A DNA stretch of 64,000 bases from Scenedesmus sp. ARA3. Taxonomy: Eukaryota > Chlorophyta > Chlorophyceae > Sphaeropleales > Scenedesmaceae. Where the stretch lies: assembly GCA_004335835.1 (NCBI GenBank), contig RWJK01001238.1:1-64000 (forward strand), written 5' to 3'. The notes below the pieces were generated by a model. That model saw only the letters and a list, made by a program, of their open reading frames with translations, ran no database searches and was not told the DNA's origin. A program made the position numbers and the translations under genes. This document shows, one piece after another, positions 29,881-40,866 of the stretch. Each line of letters starts with the position of its first letter. Positions within the stretch are counted from its first letter, which is position 1.

Positions 29881-30527
29881 ATGAGGCTGCTGGTGCCAGT
29901 GCTGGTGGTGATGCTGCAGGGCCTGCTGCAGAGTCCTACGGCCACCTGATGCAGGCTCCTGCCGCTGCTGGCGACGCTGCTGCTGTGCCTGCACCTGCCA
30001 CGCCTGAGAACGAGCCAGCGACCGGCAGCAGCAGCAGCAGCGGTGGCGTGGTGCAGCAGGTGGTGGATGCTGCCAAGTCCGCTGCTGCTGCTGCCAGTGA
30101 CGCAGTGGCTGGCGGCAGCAGTGAGTCTGCAGCAGCAGCAGCAGCGCCAGCTGCTAAGGAGGCTGGCAGCGGCTTTGCTGGTGCAGTGGGCGCTGTTGTT
30201 GAGGCTGGCAAGTCAGCAGTGGACTCAGCAGCAGCAGCAATCAATACAGACGCAGAGCCTGACAAGCCAGCAGCAGCAGCAGCAGATGAGGAGGAGGAGT
30301 CTGGCGGCAGCCACCATGGCGGCATCACTGGTGCTGTGGGTGCAGTTATGAGTGGGCTCAAGGATGTGCTGCTGGGCCCTGACGTGCCTCTGGAGGCTGT
30401 GACCACAGCAGTGGGCGAGTCAGTGGGTGAAGAGGGAGAGGAGGAGGGTGATGGTGGTGCGCTGGGGCAGGCGATGCAGGCCTCTGCGCAGCAGGAGGGG
30501 CAGCCCTCCTCCTTTGCTGTGCTGTGA
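25509..30527 (+). CDS. Acidic low-complexity protein of unknown function
   Basis: Four exons, 25509-25671, 26262-26506, 27612-27705 and 29080-30527, give 649 residues with matching phases. The start ATG has a good context (AACCATGGCA). The N-terminus (MAATQQSVPAVSYKEKLLQP) is followed by Pro/Glu-rich sequence, a Ser run, a conserved-looking segment KRGVPKADYEAPILREGSAS that is echoed three times in the next intron, then an acidic proline-rich exon (DDYPSDDDVPPPP). The large last exon is rich in Ala, Ser, Gly, Asp and Glu, with many DA/AA repeats. I recognise no domain; the composition suggests a largely disordered protein. The join between the third and fourth exons spans 1374 bp and is the weakest point: the last exon could belong to a separate gene starting near 28968, and an extra exon at 28926-29010 would also keep phase but has a poor donor. 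Confidence 0.55.
26125..26200 (+). repeat. Acceptor-side echo of exon 26262-26506
   Basis: CCCGCAG plus a diverged copy of APAPAGEDDAAP (reading APAPAGEDDPAPA) lies about 122 bp before the real acceptor. Confidence 0.82.
26665..27170 (+). repeat. Three donor-side echoes of exon 26262-26506
   Basis: Copies of KRGVPKADYEAPILREGSAS and CAVQ plus donor occur at 26670-26760 (nearly perfect), 26944-27035 (KRGVRKEDYQALLLRREGSA) and 27097-27170 (only EREGSASCAVQ). The order by divergence follows distance from the exon. Confidence 0.9.
27785..27955 (+). repeat. Two donor-side echoes of exon 27612-27705
   Basis: GKPAAG plus donor recurs at 27789-27835. A longer decayed copy of the PPPPA to GKGRG stretch recurs at 27885-27955. 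Confidence 0.8.
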
Positions 30528-30659
30528 ATTGGCATGAGGGCTGTTTCTGATCCGTAGGTGCATAGGGCTTGCCGCTTTGACTGGTGGGGCAGCTGCTGCT
30601 GTGCTGTGAGTGGCGGGGCAGCAACTGCTCTGCTGTTGCGTGGGAGGGTGGTGTGGGAG

Positions 30660-30815
30660 TATGCTGCGTGTGTGGGCGAGGGTGAGGAGGGTGGTGGCGG
30701 AGGCAGTGATGGTGGTGCGCTGGGGCAGGCGATGCAGGCGTCTGCGCAGCAGGAGGGCCAGCCTTCCTCCTGCCGTGCTGTGAAGTGGCGGGGCAGGCGC
30801 TTCGCTCTGCTGTGA
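30660..30815 (+). repeat. Terminal-exon echo in the 3' UTR of the acidic protein gene
   Basis: A copy of GDGGALGQAMQASAQQEGQP with about 20 flanking codons lies 240 bp downstream of the original. It stays open past the position of the original stop (SSCRAV against SSFAVL). Confidence 0.87.
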
Positions 30816-30839
30816 ATCGGCGGGTGGTGACTGCCGTGC

Positions 30840-30844
30840 TGTAA
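30840..30844 (+). terminator. TGTAA polyadenylation-type signal
   Basis: TGTAA lies 313 bp after the stop of the acidic protein gene, just beyond its terminal-exon echo. Confidence 0.45.
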
Positions 30845-32997
30845 AATGGCAGGGCAGCAGGTTTTGATGCGTAGGATTGGTAGTTTCAACCGGCAGGGCA
30901 GCGGCTGCTGTGCTGTGAGGTGTGTGGTGGTGTCTGGTGTGTTGTGAAGTGGCGTCGGCTGTCCACCCCGTTGTCATGATTACGGGAGCTTGGCAGTGCA
31001 AGGCGTGTCAGGTGTTAATGGTTGCGATGCTGCTGTCAGGTGGAGATGGTGGCGGCGTCTGCACGCAGCACATGTGCCTTGCCCAGGAAAAAGCCGATGT
31101 GCCTGGTGCTGTGGCCAGGTTGGCAGGCTGCTTGGTGCTGCGGCTGGATTGCTGGCTGGACAGGCAGGCAGGCAGTGTCATGTCACATGCATGCAGTAAT
31201 GGTGTTGGCGGCGGCGCGTTCTGCTCGCGTAGGCACAGGTGTTGCAGCTGTGAGACGGCAGCGGTGGTGATCATGAGTTGCAAATTGCGCAGCTGGTTGG
31301 TGCCAGGAGGTTAGTGAAGTGGCAGCAGGGGCACTGTGGGATGCCGCCGTGGCTGTGGACTGATGCGGCATGTTCTGATTTTTGCAGCACACCGGTACCA
31401 CTGGTACCAGCATTGCAGTGTTGTACGGTGTCGTACAGCTGCACGGTGCAGCGCCCGCATGTGCATCGCGCTGCAGGTCTATTGTGTACTGTTCGCAAGC
31501 CAACATAGCCATGGAATGCTGAATCTGTGAGTTGAGTTTTGGCTGGCCTGGTGGGCATCCAGATACTGCTGCTATGCGCAGCAGCAGTGCTGTGCAGCTC
31601 TGCATGCAGTGCAGGAGGCAGGGCTATTGCCAGGCAGCTTGCTGTTGAGCCAGCTGGGTGACTCACACCATGCAGCATACTATGCAGTACGCCATCATGA
31701 TGTATGTACATGCTGTATCACTAGAAACGCATGCTGTTCTTGAACGGGTGTACACGGCCTGTGTAGGAAGTTGCTGCTGCAGTGCTGCAGCGAGTGTCGC
31801 AACCTAGGTGCTGTAGCTGTGGGAAGTGGATGGATGAATGCGTGCACGTGCATGATGTGGTGTGTGGGAGTGTCTGGATGTCACACTGTGGTTGGCAACC
31901 AGTGGTTGTGCACTACGCAGTGCACACACATCATGTGGTGCACATGCATGTGCAAGTTGTGTGAGACCCGTGGTGGATACATGCTGTAGTTGCGTTGCAG
32001 ATTGGGAAGAAGTGCGAGGAGTGTTTCAATGAGACTTGAGAGGGTAATGCTAGCGCTACGTTCAGCGGCTGTACTGCCAGTACGCAGTGCGCAGTAATCG
32101 GTGTGTGCAACTTCAAGCTCGAAGTGTGTGCAACTTAAGTTGCAAGTTGCAACCGAGTTACTTGCTCTGCCATGCGGCATGCTGCTCTGCTTGGAGTGGG
32201 TACGTGACACGAGATACATGTAATGCGGTACACATGCGGTATGCCTGCTGATCATGATGTGTCAATGACAGTAGATTGACCATCATGGTCAACATGATGT
32301 CACATGGTGAAGTTCACCATGAAGCAGTGCTGCTGCCATGCAACGCATGCAGTAGTCTGTACTGCCAGCACTGCAGTGCTGACAACAGTGTTGCGCGCCA
32401 CGCCATGGTCGATGTGGGTGTGCCAGCTGTGAGACGTGCTGTGTCACTGGTCGAAAGTGGTGTCACTCAACAGCACAGCAACTGCTGCTCCGCAGGTCCC
32501 CACCCTACTGCACGCTCTGTTCGTCACACGTCCAGCATCAAAGCAGCGGAAATCAGCATCATTACCAAGCTCGCCACGGCTTACTAATAAGCAGCGAACA
32601 CTCGCAGCCACCAAACGTGGTGGTTACGCACTAACGTGTGCTGCTGCCAACAGGCTCAGCGCCTTGGGCAGACAATGACAACAACCAGTAATTTGATGTA
32701 TAGGCAAAGTTTACAGACGTTCAGCTGCGCGAAGGGTGGCTGCATGATATTGGAGCCGCTAACCCCTAGCTGTAAACAACCCTAGATACCGTGTCTGCGG
32801 CGTGAGCAGCCTTTTCGCCATCCGTGCTCAGGGTGACGGCAAAACGTATTTAGTATAGTGTAGAGGATACGGTTGATCGCTTAGCCATCGGGTAGTTGAT
32901 TCCCTGCAAGTGACCTGCATCAAAAAAAGGCCAGAGCCAGCCGAAACAATCGCTGCGCCGTAACATAACATTTTCGCCACGACCCGCAAGCCCCAAA

Positions 32998-34073
32998 ATG
33001 CCTGAGGACCAGCCGTGGCAGAAGCACAAGCAGCTGGGCTATGGGGTGACCCTAGACTGCTCCAACCCTGGCAGAACAAAGAAGTACAAAGTTCGCCTTC
33101 GTTTGCGCTCCAAAGTGCTCAACGCGGGCAGGTGAGCAAGATCAGGAGTCCGGCAACCCGGGGAGCACCCCGTTCGCTGGTCGGGGCTGCAGCAGAAGCG
33201 CTGGTGGGGGGCAGATGCAGCACCTATTTTGGCTGCGAATAACTTGAAAACTATTTTACGGACCTGATCCACCGGCAGCGGTGTCAATCGCCGTGAATGT
33301 GGTGGAGCAGGCTGCTCCAAGCAGCAAGGGCGCCATTGGCACTGATCGCAAGCCCAGCAATGGCAAAGTCGATGTAACAAACAAAACCATACGTCACACC
33401 ACAAGCTGCCGGCGCTAACGCCACTGCTACTGCTGCTGCTGGTACTACTGCTGTCCCACCGCCTGCCTGCCCACTCACCTGCGGCCTGCAGGTTTGAAAC
33501 TGCCCATGCTGCGAGGCTTGCATATGATCAGGTCATAATAGGCCTTGGATTGTCCAAGCCTACCAACTACCACCGTGGCACCTACCAGCTCGATAATCCA
33601 GAGGTGGAGTCGAAGCTGGAGCAGTTCAAGCAGGAGTACCCTGAGGCAGTGGCAGCAACAGCGGCAGCAGCAGCAGCAAACGCAGCAGCAGCAGCAGCAG
33701 CACAGGCGGAGGCAGCAGAGGCGAGCGGTGTTGAGGATGAGGCTGCAGCTGCAGAGGCAGAAGCAGGCGCAGCTGCAGCAGCTGCAGCCACAGGCGGCAG
33801 TGATGCAACAGCGGCAGGAGCAGGAGGACCAGCAGCAGCAGCTGCTGCAGTTACACCCACAAAACCTGCCGCACTACAGATGCTGTCAGACAGCTTCAAA
33901 GACAGCAGCACATGCTGTACCAGCGCCGCCACGTCCGCCACCAGCAGCAGCAGCCACAGCAGCAGCCCCTGCAGCAGCAGCCCCTGCAGCAGCAGCGAGC
34001 CCCAGAGCGTCTCCGACAACAGCGCATCCACCCACGATGCCACATCACCCTGCAGCAGTGACCCGCTGCAAGT

Positions 34074-34106
<33 letters not shown>

Positions 34107-34427
34107 GGATGCTCCCCTGATCTTGCCGCCAGCAGCAGACAATACTGCCGCTGCCGCAGCAGCAGCAGCAGCAGCGGCAGCAGCAGCAGCGGCAGCAGCA
34201 GCAGCGGCAGGTCCCAACCATCCTGATCACCTGATGTGGGATATGCCAGCGCCTGCTCTGGCTGCCGGCACCCACGGCAGTGGCAGCTTTGCGCTTATGG
34301 CAGATAATGCTGCTGCTGCTGCTGCTGCTGACATGTCAGATGCAGACTTGCTGGACCAGTTCATGGGCATGCAACTGCCAGAGGTGGCAGCTCTGCAGCT
34401 TAACTTGGACGACCTGCCCTGGGTGCC

Positions 34428-34462
<35 letters not shown>

Positions 34463-34518
34463 TGATGGATTGTAACCACAGCCTGCTGGGACCCCTGTAC
34501 AGCTTCTCCCTGCCGCAG

Positions 34519-34553
<35 letters not shown>

Positions 34554-34998
34554 TGGCCCTGTTGCCTCAGCAGACCCAGCAGCTGCTGCTGCTGCACCAG
34601 TGCCTGCCTCGGAGATCCTACGGGCATGGGTGGCCGCACAAGAGCAGCAGCAGCAGCAGCAGCAGGAGCAGCACCAGCACATCGAGCAGCAGCAAGACAA
34701 ACCTGCGGACCCGCCAGTGCGCAGGCGCATCATGCCTGTCAGGCGCACCAAAACCTGCAGCGTCCTAGGCCAGCGTGGCAGCCGCACTGCTGTTGAATCG
34801 CCAGCTGGCCCTACCCGCAGAGCCAAGCGCACCAAGTCCCTGGCAGCAGACGAGTTTGCCAGCACCGTTGCTGCTGCTGCTGCTGGGCCAGCTGCAGCCG
34901 TTGGCAGCAGCTCCGCCAGCTGTTTTGATACCTTCCTGCCAGCTGCAGTGGCTGCTGAGCCTGCTGCTGCAGCAGCACTTCACAGAAGCTGTGTATGA
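32998..34998 (+). CDS. AP2-like DNA-binding transcription factor (possible C-terminal frameshift)
   Basis: Two exons, 32998-33131 and 33492-34998, give 546 residues. Residues 32-71 resemble the C-terminal half of a plant AP2 domain: basic strands KKYKVRLRLRSK, then GRFETAHAARLAYDQ and GLSKPTNY, against the family pattern GTFxTAEEAAxAYDxAA ... NF. The conserved GVR and W residues of strand 1 are not evident, so this is a diverged or single AP2 half-domain. The rest is Ala, Gln and Ser tracts with a basic stretch (RRRIMPVRRTKTC). AP2 proteins are nuclear transcription factors in plants and algae. From 34979 the better reading frame appears to be +1: FTEAVYDAAVA and FTEAAYDAAVA form an in-frame 84-bp duplication there and run to a TAG at 35248. 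Either a frameshift, a sequence error in the CAG tract, or an unrecognised short intron may separate the two frames. Confidence 0.62.
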
Positions 34999-35248
34999 TG
35001 CAGCCGTAGCCCTCACAGCAACCAGCCTGCAGCCGCCGCCGCCGCCGCCGCAGCAGCAGCCCTTCACAGAAGCAGCTTATGATGCAGCCGTCGCTGCTGC
35101 CTCCGCTGCCGCGGTTGCGGCAGGCATGCACCCCGCTGCTGCAGGCTTGCAGCCGTATGCCTGCAGCCCTCCGCTGCTGTGTGCAGCTGGCTGCAGCAGC
35201 GGCTGCGGCGCCTGCTGCGGCGCAGGGGAGCTGCCATTCTGGCAGTAG
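34979..35248 (+). other. Possible shifted-frame C-terminus of the AP2-like gene
   Basis: This frame is open from before 34979 to the TAG at 35246-35248. It contains two copies of an FTEA(V/A)YDAAVA segment exactly 84 bp apart, a multiple of three, which suggests that this frame was under coding constraint. A (CCG)n proline tract separates the copies. Confidence 0.45.
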
Positions 35249-36056
35249 GCCGGGGACCCTGGCCATGCTGCCGGCTTGTTTGTTGATGCTGATGAGCTGG
35301 GGATGCTACAGCAGGTGCTGCAGGGCAGGGCGATGCTGCCCTAGCTTTTAAAACTTTTAGCACGTTGCAGCTGGGGTCTGTGGCAGCAGCAGCAGCAGCG
35401 CAGGGCAGGGCAGGGCGATGCTGCGTTAGCTTTTAACATCTAACTTTTAGCGGGCAGGCTATGAACACGTTGCAGTCAGGGTGTGCAGCGGCAGTAGGGT
35501 CAGCAGCAGTAGGCTGCTTCTGCGGCGCTGTGTACGATGTGCTGCAGAACAGCTGCAGAAACAAACGGCGGCCTCATGGCTGCTGCTGAGTCATTCGAAC
35601 GCAACAAGATCTTGAATGTGTGTGAGTTGATGTAGATGCAGGCGTGTGCATGCATGCGTTTGTGCATGTGTGGGCGCGCAGGAGTGGGTTGCAGCAGGTA
35701 TCTGAGTTGCTGGGCGCTTTGTGATAGGCGCCGGGCCTCAGGGAGGGTATAGCTGTGTTGAGAGAAAGACGCAGCTAGGCAGGCACGTTTGCTAGGTCAG
35801 ATTGCAGCTGTGTGACGTTGCTGCACTCTTATCCTGCAAACAACGGCGGTTGCCGTGTGCGGTGGCGATTGGGGTTGGCTGGTGTATCGTGGCTGCGTAT
35901 GCTGCTGCTGGTTATGTTGGCGCGTGCTACTTTTGCCTGCATGGGAAAAGGTGTTGCTACTCTGACGGCTGCATGTCTCTGTCTGTCTGAAAGGCTGGCT
36001 GCTGCGCCTGCTGGCTGGAAAAGCAGTCTGCTGTGCATGCATTGGATAGCTCTCGG

Positions 36057-36381
36057 TCTAGCCAGGCTTTGCAGGGGGTGCTAGAGTGCATAGAATAGAG
36101 TATTGCGGTTGATACAGGACTGCAGCACAAGGCATGCCTGGCGAAGCCGGCTGCTGCGCGTGTTTACAGCGGACCTGCTGCGCGTGTTTACAGCGGACCT
36201 GCTGCGCGTGTTTACAGCCAGCTGCTGCGCGTGTTTACAGCCAGCTGCTGCGCGTGTTTACAGCCGGCTGCTGCGCGTGTTTGAAGCTGCTGTCAATCTA
36301 GCCGGGTTTTGCAGGGGGTGCTAGAGTGCATAGGGTGGAGCGCTGCGGATGACACAGGACTGCAGCACAAGGCATGGCTGG
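36057..36381 (+). repeat. 24-bp minisatellite nested between 85-bp direct repeats
   Basis: Six units of 23-24 bp based on CTGCTGCGCGTGTTTACAGC occupy 36149-36289. They are flanked by direct repeats 36057-36141 and 36297-36381 (GCAGGGGGTGCTAGAGTGCA and onward to ACTGCAGCACAAGGCATG), 240 bp apart. Confidence 0.92.
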
Positions 36382-36821
36382 TGGTAGAGCTGCGCTGGTC
36401 GGCACGATTACTCTGCAGCTGATGTTGCCAGATACCACTCATGCTGGCAGCTGAGGTTGAGTGTCATGCGACTCTTTGGGTTGTGCCAAGGCTGCTGCAT
36501 ACAGAACGCACAGCAGCTGCAGGCGTATGGTTGGTGTCAGTAGGGAGCAGCTGGTAGCTGATGCAGTGCCAGGGGATGGGTGCCAGGGTCAAGCGATTTA
36601 GTGCATAGGCACGTACAGCAGTTGTATTCCATGCAGGCAGGTGCACAACAATGCCTGCTCCGCTGGTGGTCAAGAGAATTTTGTAGGCAGGCGTGTGAAT
36701 TTTCGTGGTTCTTGCACAGTGCATGCACATGCACATTGCTCTCACTGCTCGCATGTGCAGCAATGCAATCTTGTTCTGCTCTTTTCTATTTGTGCACTGC
36801 ACCGCAATACTTTTGGTGCAG

Positions 36822-37146
36822 CACCTGAACAGCAGCCTGCAGCTGAACAGCAGCCTGCTGCACCGCTTTGCATTGCATGGCATTTGCAGCTGAACAGCAC
36901 CTGAACAGCAGCCTGCTGCGCTGCTGCTCTGTTTGGCATTTGCAGCTGGACAGCAGCTAAACAGCAGCCTGCACCACTGCTGCTCTGTTTGGCATTTGCA
37001 CCTGAACAGCAGCACGGCACCCTACTACTTTTGGTGCACATTTGAACAGCAGCCTGCAGCTGAACAGCAGCCTGCTGCACTGCTGCTCTGTTTGGCATTT
37101 GCAGCTGAACAGCAGCTGAGCAGCAGCCTGCTGCACTGCTTTGCAT
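36822..37146 (+). repeat. Tandem array built on CTGAACAGCAGCCTG
   Basis: About seven imperfect units of roughly 20-65 bp combine CTGAACAGCAGCCTGC with GCTCTGTTTGGCATTTGCA. The pattern is hierarchical, with longer units made from shorter ones. Confidence 0.88.
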
Positions 37147-37922
37147 GAATTGCATGCCTGGACCATTCGCATGAGGGAGTGTCCAGGCCAGCAGATCGCC
37201 TTAGGCTGTGGCATACATGTGTAGGCAGGGTATTGTCTCTGAGCAGTTTCTGATTCAAGCAGATAATCTGTTGGCTTTTGGTGAGTTGTGCGGCGCCACC
37301 AGCCCTGATCGCTCATTACTTGCTTCATGCTTGTCGCTCATTGTTTCAGTGTCGGCCAAAGGCTGTTGCATTGCTCATGTGCACTGGGCAGCAGGGGCAG
37401 AACACTGGCCTGCACGTGCTCCACTTTTGTGCCGGCCTATACATTTGCTGAATGTCAATGCACACCACCCTGCAAGCAAGGCAGGCAGGGCAGTCTGTCT
37501 CTGTATGCTCCTGTGTCAAGCGTACCGCGTTCATGATCAGCTGTTGTGTGTTTCTATTTCAGGGTGCATCGTAGCCATGCTTGTAGGTTGCGGGTCGTGA
37601 TCGACCTATCTTTCCAGCAGCAAACACTTGGGGCAACTGCAGGCATTGCATTGCATATGTGTGCGCTGACGCACGGCGTCTGCCTGCGTGTATTAGCTGC
37701 GGGCCATGCCTCTTGCGGCTTCAGGCAGCAAGGGTTTGCTGCCGTGCTTTTCTGCCGCCAGCACAGTGGACAGGTAGCTCCTTGGTAGTTGTAGCTCTGC
37801 TGTAGCTCTTTGAGAAGGTGTGTTCAAGCTTGCAGGATTGTGCTGTCAGACCCATCTGTGCCGTGATTTGCCACGGGCGGCTGATGCTGCTGTTTCCACC
37901 CTGAGCGCACTGCGCTGTGGGT

Positions 37923-38245
37923 GTTTTGCGGCCTGGTGGCGGTTGCAGCCCTAGGCCCAGGCAGGCTGCATGGACAGTTAGCTCTATGGTACCTGTGTGG
38001 GAAGGTGTGTGCAAAGTGTGAGAACAGCTTGGTCCGTGGCTTGGCAGCTGTGGGAGTTTTGCTGTCTGATGGCGGCTGCAGTGCTTGGCGCAGGCAGGTT
38101 GCATGGACGGGTAGCTCTATGGTACCTGTGTGGGAAGGTTCTTATGGTGAGAACAACTCGGTCCGTGGTTTGGCAGCTGTGGGGGTTTTACGGTCTGATG
38201 AAGGCTGCAGCCGTGGGCGCAGGCAGGCAGTGAGCTGGATGGAGC
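37923..38245 (+). repeat. 132-134 bp tandem repeat, about 2.4 copies
   Basis: Units start at 37923, 38057 and 38189 (partial). All carry GCAGGCAGG and TGGCAGCTGTGGG segments; the first two also share TAGCTCTATGGTACCTGTGT. The unit length equals the exon-echo spacing seen elsewhere. Confidence 0.9.
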
Positions 38246-39029
38246 ACCAGTAGGCAGTGAACTGCATGGCTCCACAGCCAGCAGCAGGACTTCTGCAGCA
38301 GGCATTTTGCATGACGCATTCTGAGGTCCGGCGAGCTGAGGGATCGGAGCAGTGCAGCAGTGTAGTCAGTCGTTCAGTTGAGCTGGCAAGCTAGGCCAGG
38401 AATCATTCTGCATTTGTGGCAGTGTCCTTTGACAGTCTATTGCAGCAGGCAGCAGGTTGATTGTTGATGTAAGCATGGCATGGTGAGGAGCGTCACCATT
38501 GGAAAGATTTGGTTGAAGCGCTCGTGCTTTCCTGGCGATGCATGTACTGGTTGTATCCGGGGATGTCAGGATAGAGATGCATGGTCAACTTTAGCAGCAG
38601 CAGCAGCAGTAGGAGCAGCAGTACGAGCAGCGCAGATGCAGCTTGCGTAGTTCACAAGAGCTGTAGCCTTGTCATCAGCACGGGGTCCTGGCTTGTCTGC
38701 ACTGCTATGCGGTTTGATAGCGGGTACAGGGGCAGTTGCTGGTTTTGCTGATTCATGCGGTGCGTTTGCGGCTTTGATTTCAAGCAGCAACTGTGATCTG
38801 CACTGCTCTTTGAGCCAGGTTTGGGTGCCTTTGCTGCGCGCTTTATGGCGCTTTTGGCTTTGGATGTGGTGCTGTGGTCAAACAGCAGCTGCTGATGTTG
38901 CAGGCAACAGCACATGCTTTGGCTTAATGCCGTTCACACTGTGCATGCACTGCTGTCTGCATGCATCAATCGAGCAGGGATGTGCTTGCTCATGCACCCG
39001 GCCCCGGCGTTCACACTGCTATAGCTGGT

Positions 39030-39058
39030 CTTTACTTTACTTTACTTTACTTTACTTT
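39030..39058 (+). repeat. (TTTAC)5 microsatellite
   Basis: Five perfect TTTAC units at 39031-39055 followed by TTTGC. It is a rare A/T-rich repeat in a window dominated by CAG/CTG. Confidence 0.95.
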
Positions 39059-40838
39059 GCGTCTATGCTGCGCTGCAGCGATCAACAGTTACTTTGTTTC
39101 GAGGGTGAATGCAGTGCAATTGTCACCAGCTGTACTTATCAGGAATGCAGTATGCGAGGCCCTGCCTACAGCTGCTGTCACACTGCATGCATTACACATC
39201 ATGCTGGCTGTCAGCAGCAGCTGGAGCCAAGTGCAGCTTTGATGCATTTGGCAGGCTGCAGTGTGCTCTCATTGAGAGTACGCCGAAGCAGGGAGAGTAC
39301 GCTGAAGCTGTGGTACGCTGGTGTGCAGGCAGATTTGATTTGCAAAACTAGGTACGCCGTATGTAGTGTATGTATGTATATTTATGTCTTGGGTCTCACT
39401 GTTGCGCAGAGTTGCGGCAGCTGCAGGGAGTCTGCTGCACAGTATTGCAGCACCCGCAAGCGGTGCTGTGCATGCGTGCGTGCGTGTGTTGTGTTTGGGT
39501 TGCTGTGCTCTGTGGCTTCAGCTGCAGAGCTGGCACTGGCCAGTCCTCATGTGTATGCCACAGCCAGTTGCACTGCATGATATTTTATCTTGTTTTCCTG
39601 GGGTTGTCCTACTCTACGGTGCACGCTGCCCCGCACTTCTATGTATGTGAGGGTTTTACTGAAGCAGGCAGGGATTGACACGCGCAGCAACAGCAGTATG
39701 CACAGCGCGTCGTGTGTGGCCAGAGTTGCATTGCTGACAGATACCGCAACACGTTGGTGAGCTGCATTTGCCAGAAGATGCGTGGTTTTGAGGCGGTGGC
39801 GGTAGTGCAGCATGGCATCTGCTGCAGGTGACTGCTGCTGCCGCCCTGCAGTACACATGGCATCTGATACTTCCCCGACGCTTGTGGCTGCAGATTTTGG
39901 ATGCCAAAGTACGCGCCAGCAGTGCGATTACGTTATGTTATGTTACATGGATTTATGCGGTATGACTGAAGGGCGTGAGACCCGGGCGCGCGGCGTGTTT
40001 TGTTCTGTAACTAGGGGCAGCATTACTTGATATGTGGGCAAGCGAAGCTGAAGCCACGGCATATTTGATACGTGCTGTTACGTGGCGTTTTCGCACATGC
40101 TCTGCAACAACATGGCAAGCGCTGTGGAGGCACGTGGTATGTATGCACCGTCACATGCAGCGCAGCGCTGTGGTGTACTGATTGGATGGGCTGATGCAGC
40201 ATGCGCTAGCGCTGCTGCTGTGTTGACAATGGCAGCTGCTGCACGGTACTGTCCAGCCCGCCACCCAATGCACTGCCTGCAATGCCATGTGCTCTGACAG
40301 ACAGACGCTCGGTATGCAGCGTGCTTGAGTGTTGACAGTGTGTTTTTTGTGCCGCAGCACGTGTCACAAGATGAGTGCTGTTGTGTGCGCAGGCGTGCAG
40401 AATCTGCAGCCGCTGCATGCTAAGCCTGGCACTTGGGTTGCGCAGCGCACATGTGCTGTGCAGCGCAGGCTGCTGAATATGATGGGCAGCGTGTATTTTG
40501 CAGACATCTTCAAGCAATTTCATTTACGACCATGGCACGTGTGCTGTAGAGCTGCAGCAGTTGAGTAGGCTCCAGTGCCTGCCAGCAACAGCCACGACGG
40601 TGAGCTGCCATCTGGCGCTGTAATTTGATTAACCTTCAAGCAGTGTGTAACAAGTGCAACAACAAGCTTGCTTGCTGCGTTGGCAACGAATGCCCTAGTC
40701 AGGATGATTCGGCAGCACAGCTGGCATCGCTGGTACAGTATGTCCCACATTGCATGCAACGCGCTGTAACATCCGACGCAGCCCGCTTCCTGAGGGCCCA
40801 AGTTGAACCACCACTACGACAAAGACGATCTCTTGCAT

Positions 40839-40843
40839 TTACA
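40839..40843 (-). terminator. TGTAA polyadenylation-type signal for the acetyltransferase gene
   Basis: TGTAA on the minus strand lies 24 bp after the stop codon (40867-40869). This supports treating the long Q/R-rich open frame as the true last exon. Confidence 0.5.
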
Positions 40844-40866
40844 CAAGCAGCCAAGGGTTCAGAAGT

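Larger units (their letters stand above)
30528..32997 (+). other. Intergenic region
   Basis: Beyond the 3' UTR echo and TGTAA signal, I see GT-rich and CATG-rich sequence with short self-similar patches and no supportable exon. The last few hundred bases are probably the promoter of the AP2-like gene. Confidence 0.5.
34999..40866 (+). other. Gene-poor, minisatellite-rich region
   Basis: No exon chain is supported in about 5.6 kb past 35248. The stretch holds several tandem arrays (36057-36381, 36822-37146, 37923-38245), a pentanucleotide run at 39030-39058 and scattered CTG/CAG tracts. Open frames such as 38669-39580 are Cys- and Leu-rich without domain or splice support. Confidence 0.55.

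Noticed and set aside
36149..36289. CRISPR-like array of short repeats
   Set aside because: Units are contiguous with no unique spacers, the genome is eukaryotic, and no cas genes are present.
38669..39580. Plus-strand open frame of 303 codons
   Set aside because: Cys/Leu/Ser composition without motif, start context or homology, and it runs across a TTTAC microsatellite.
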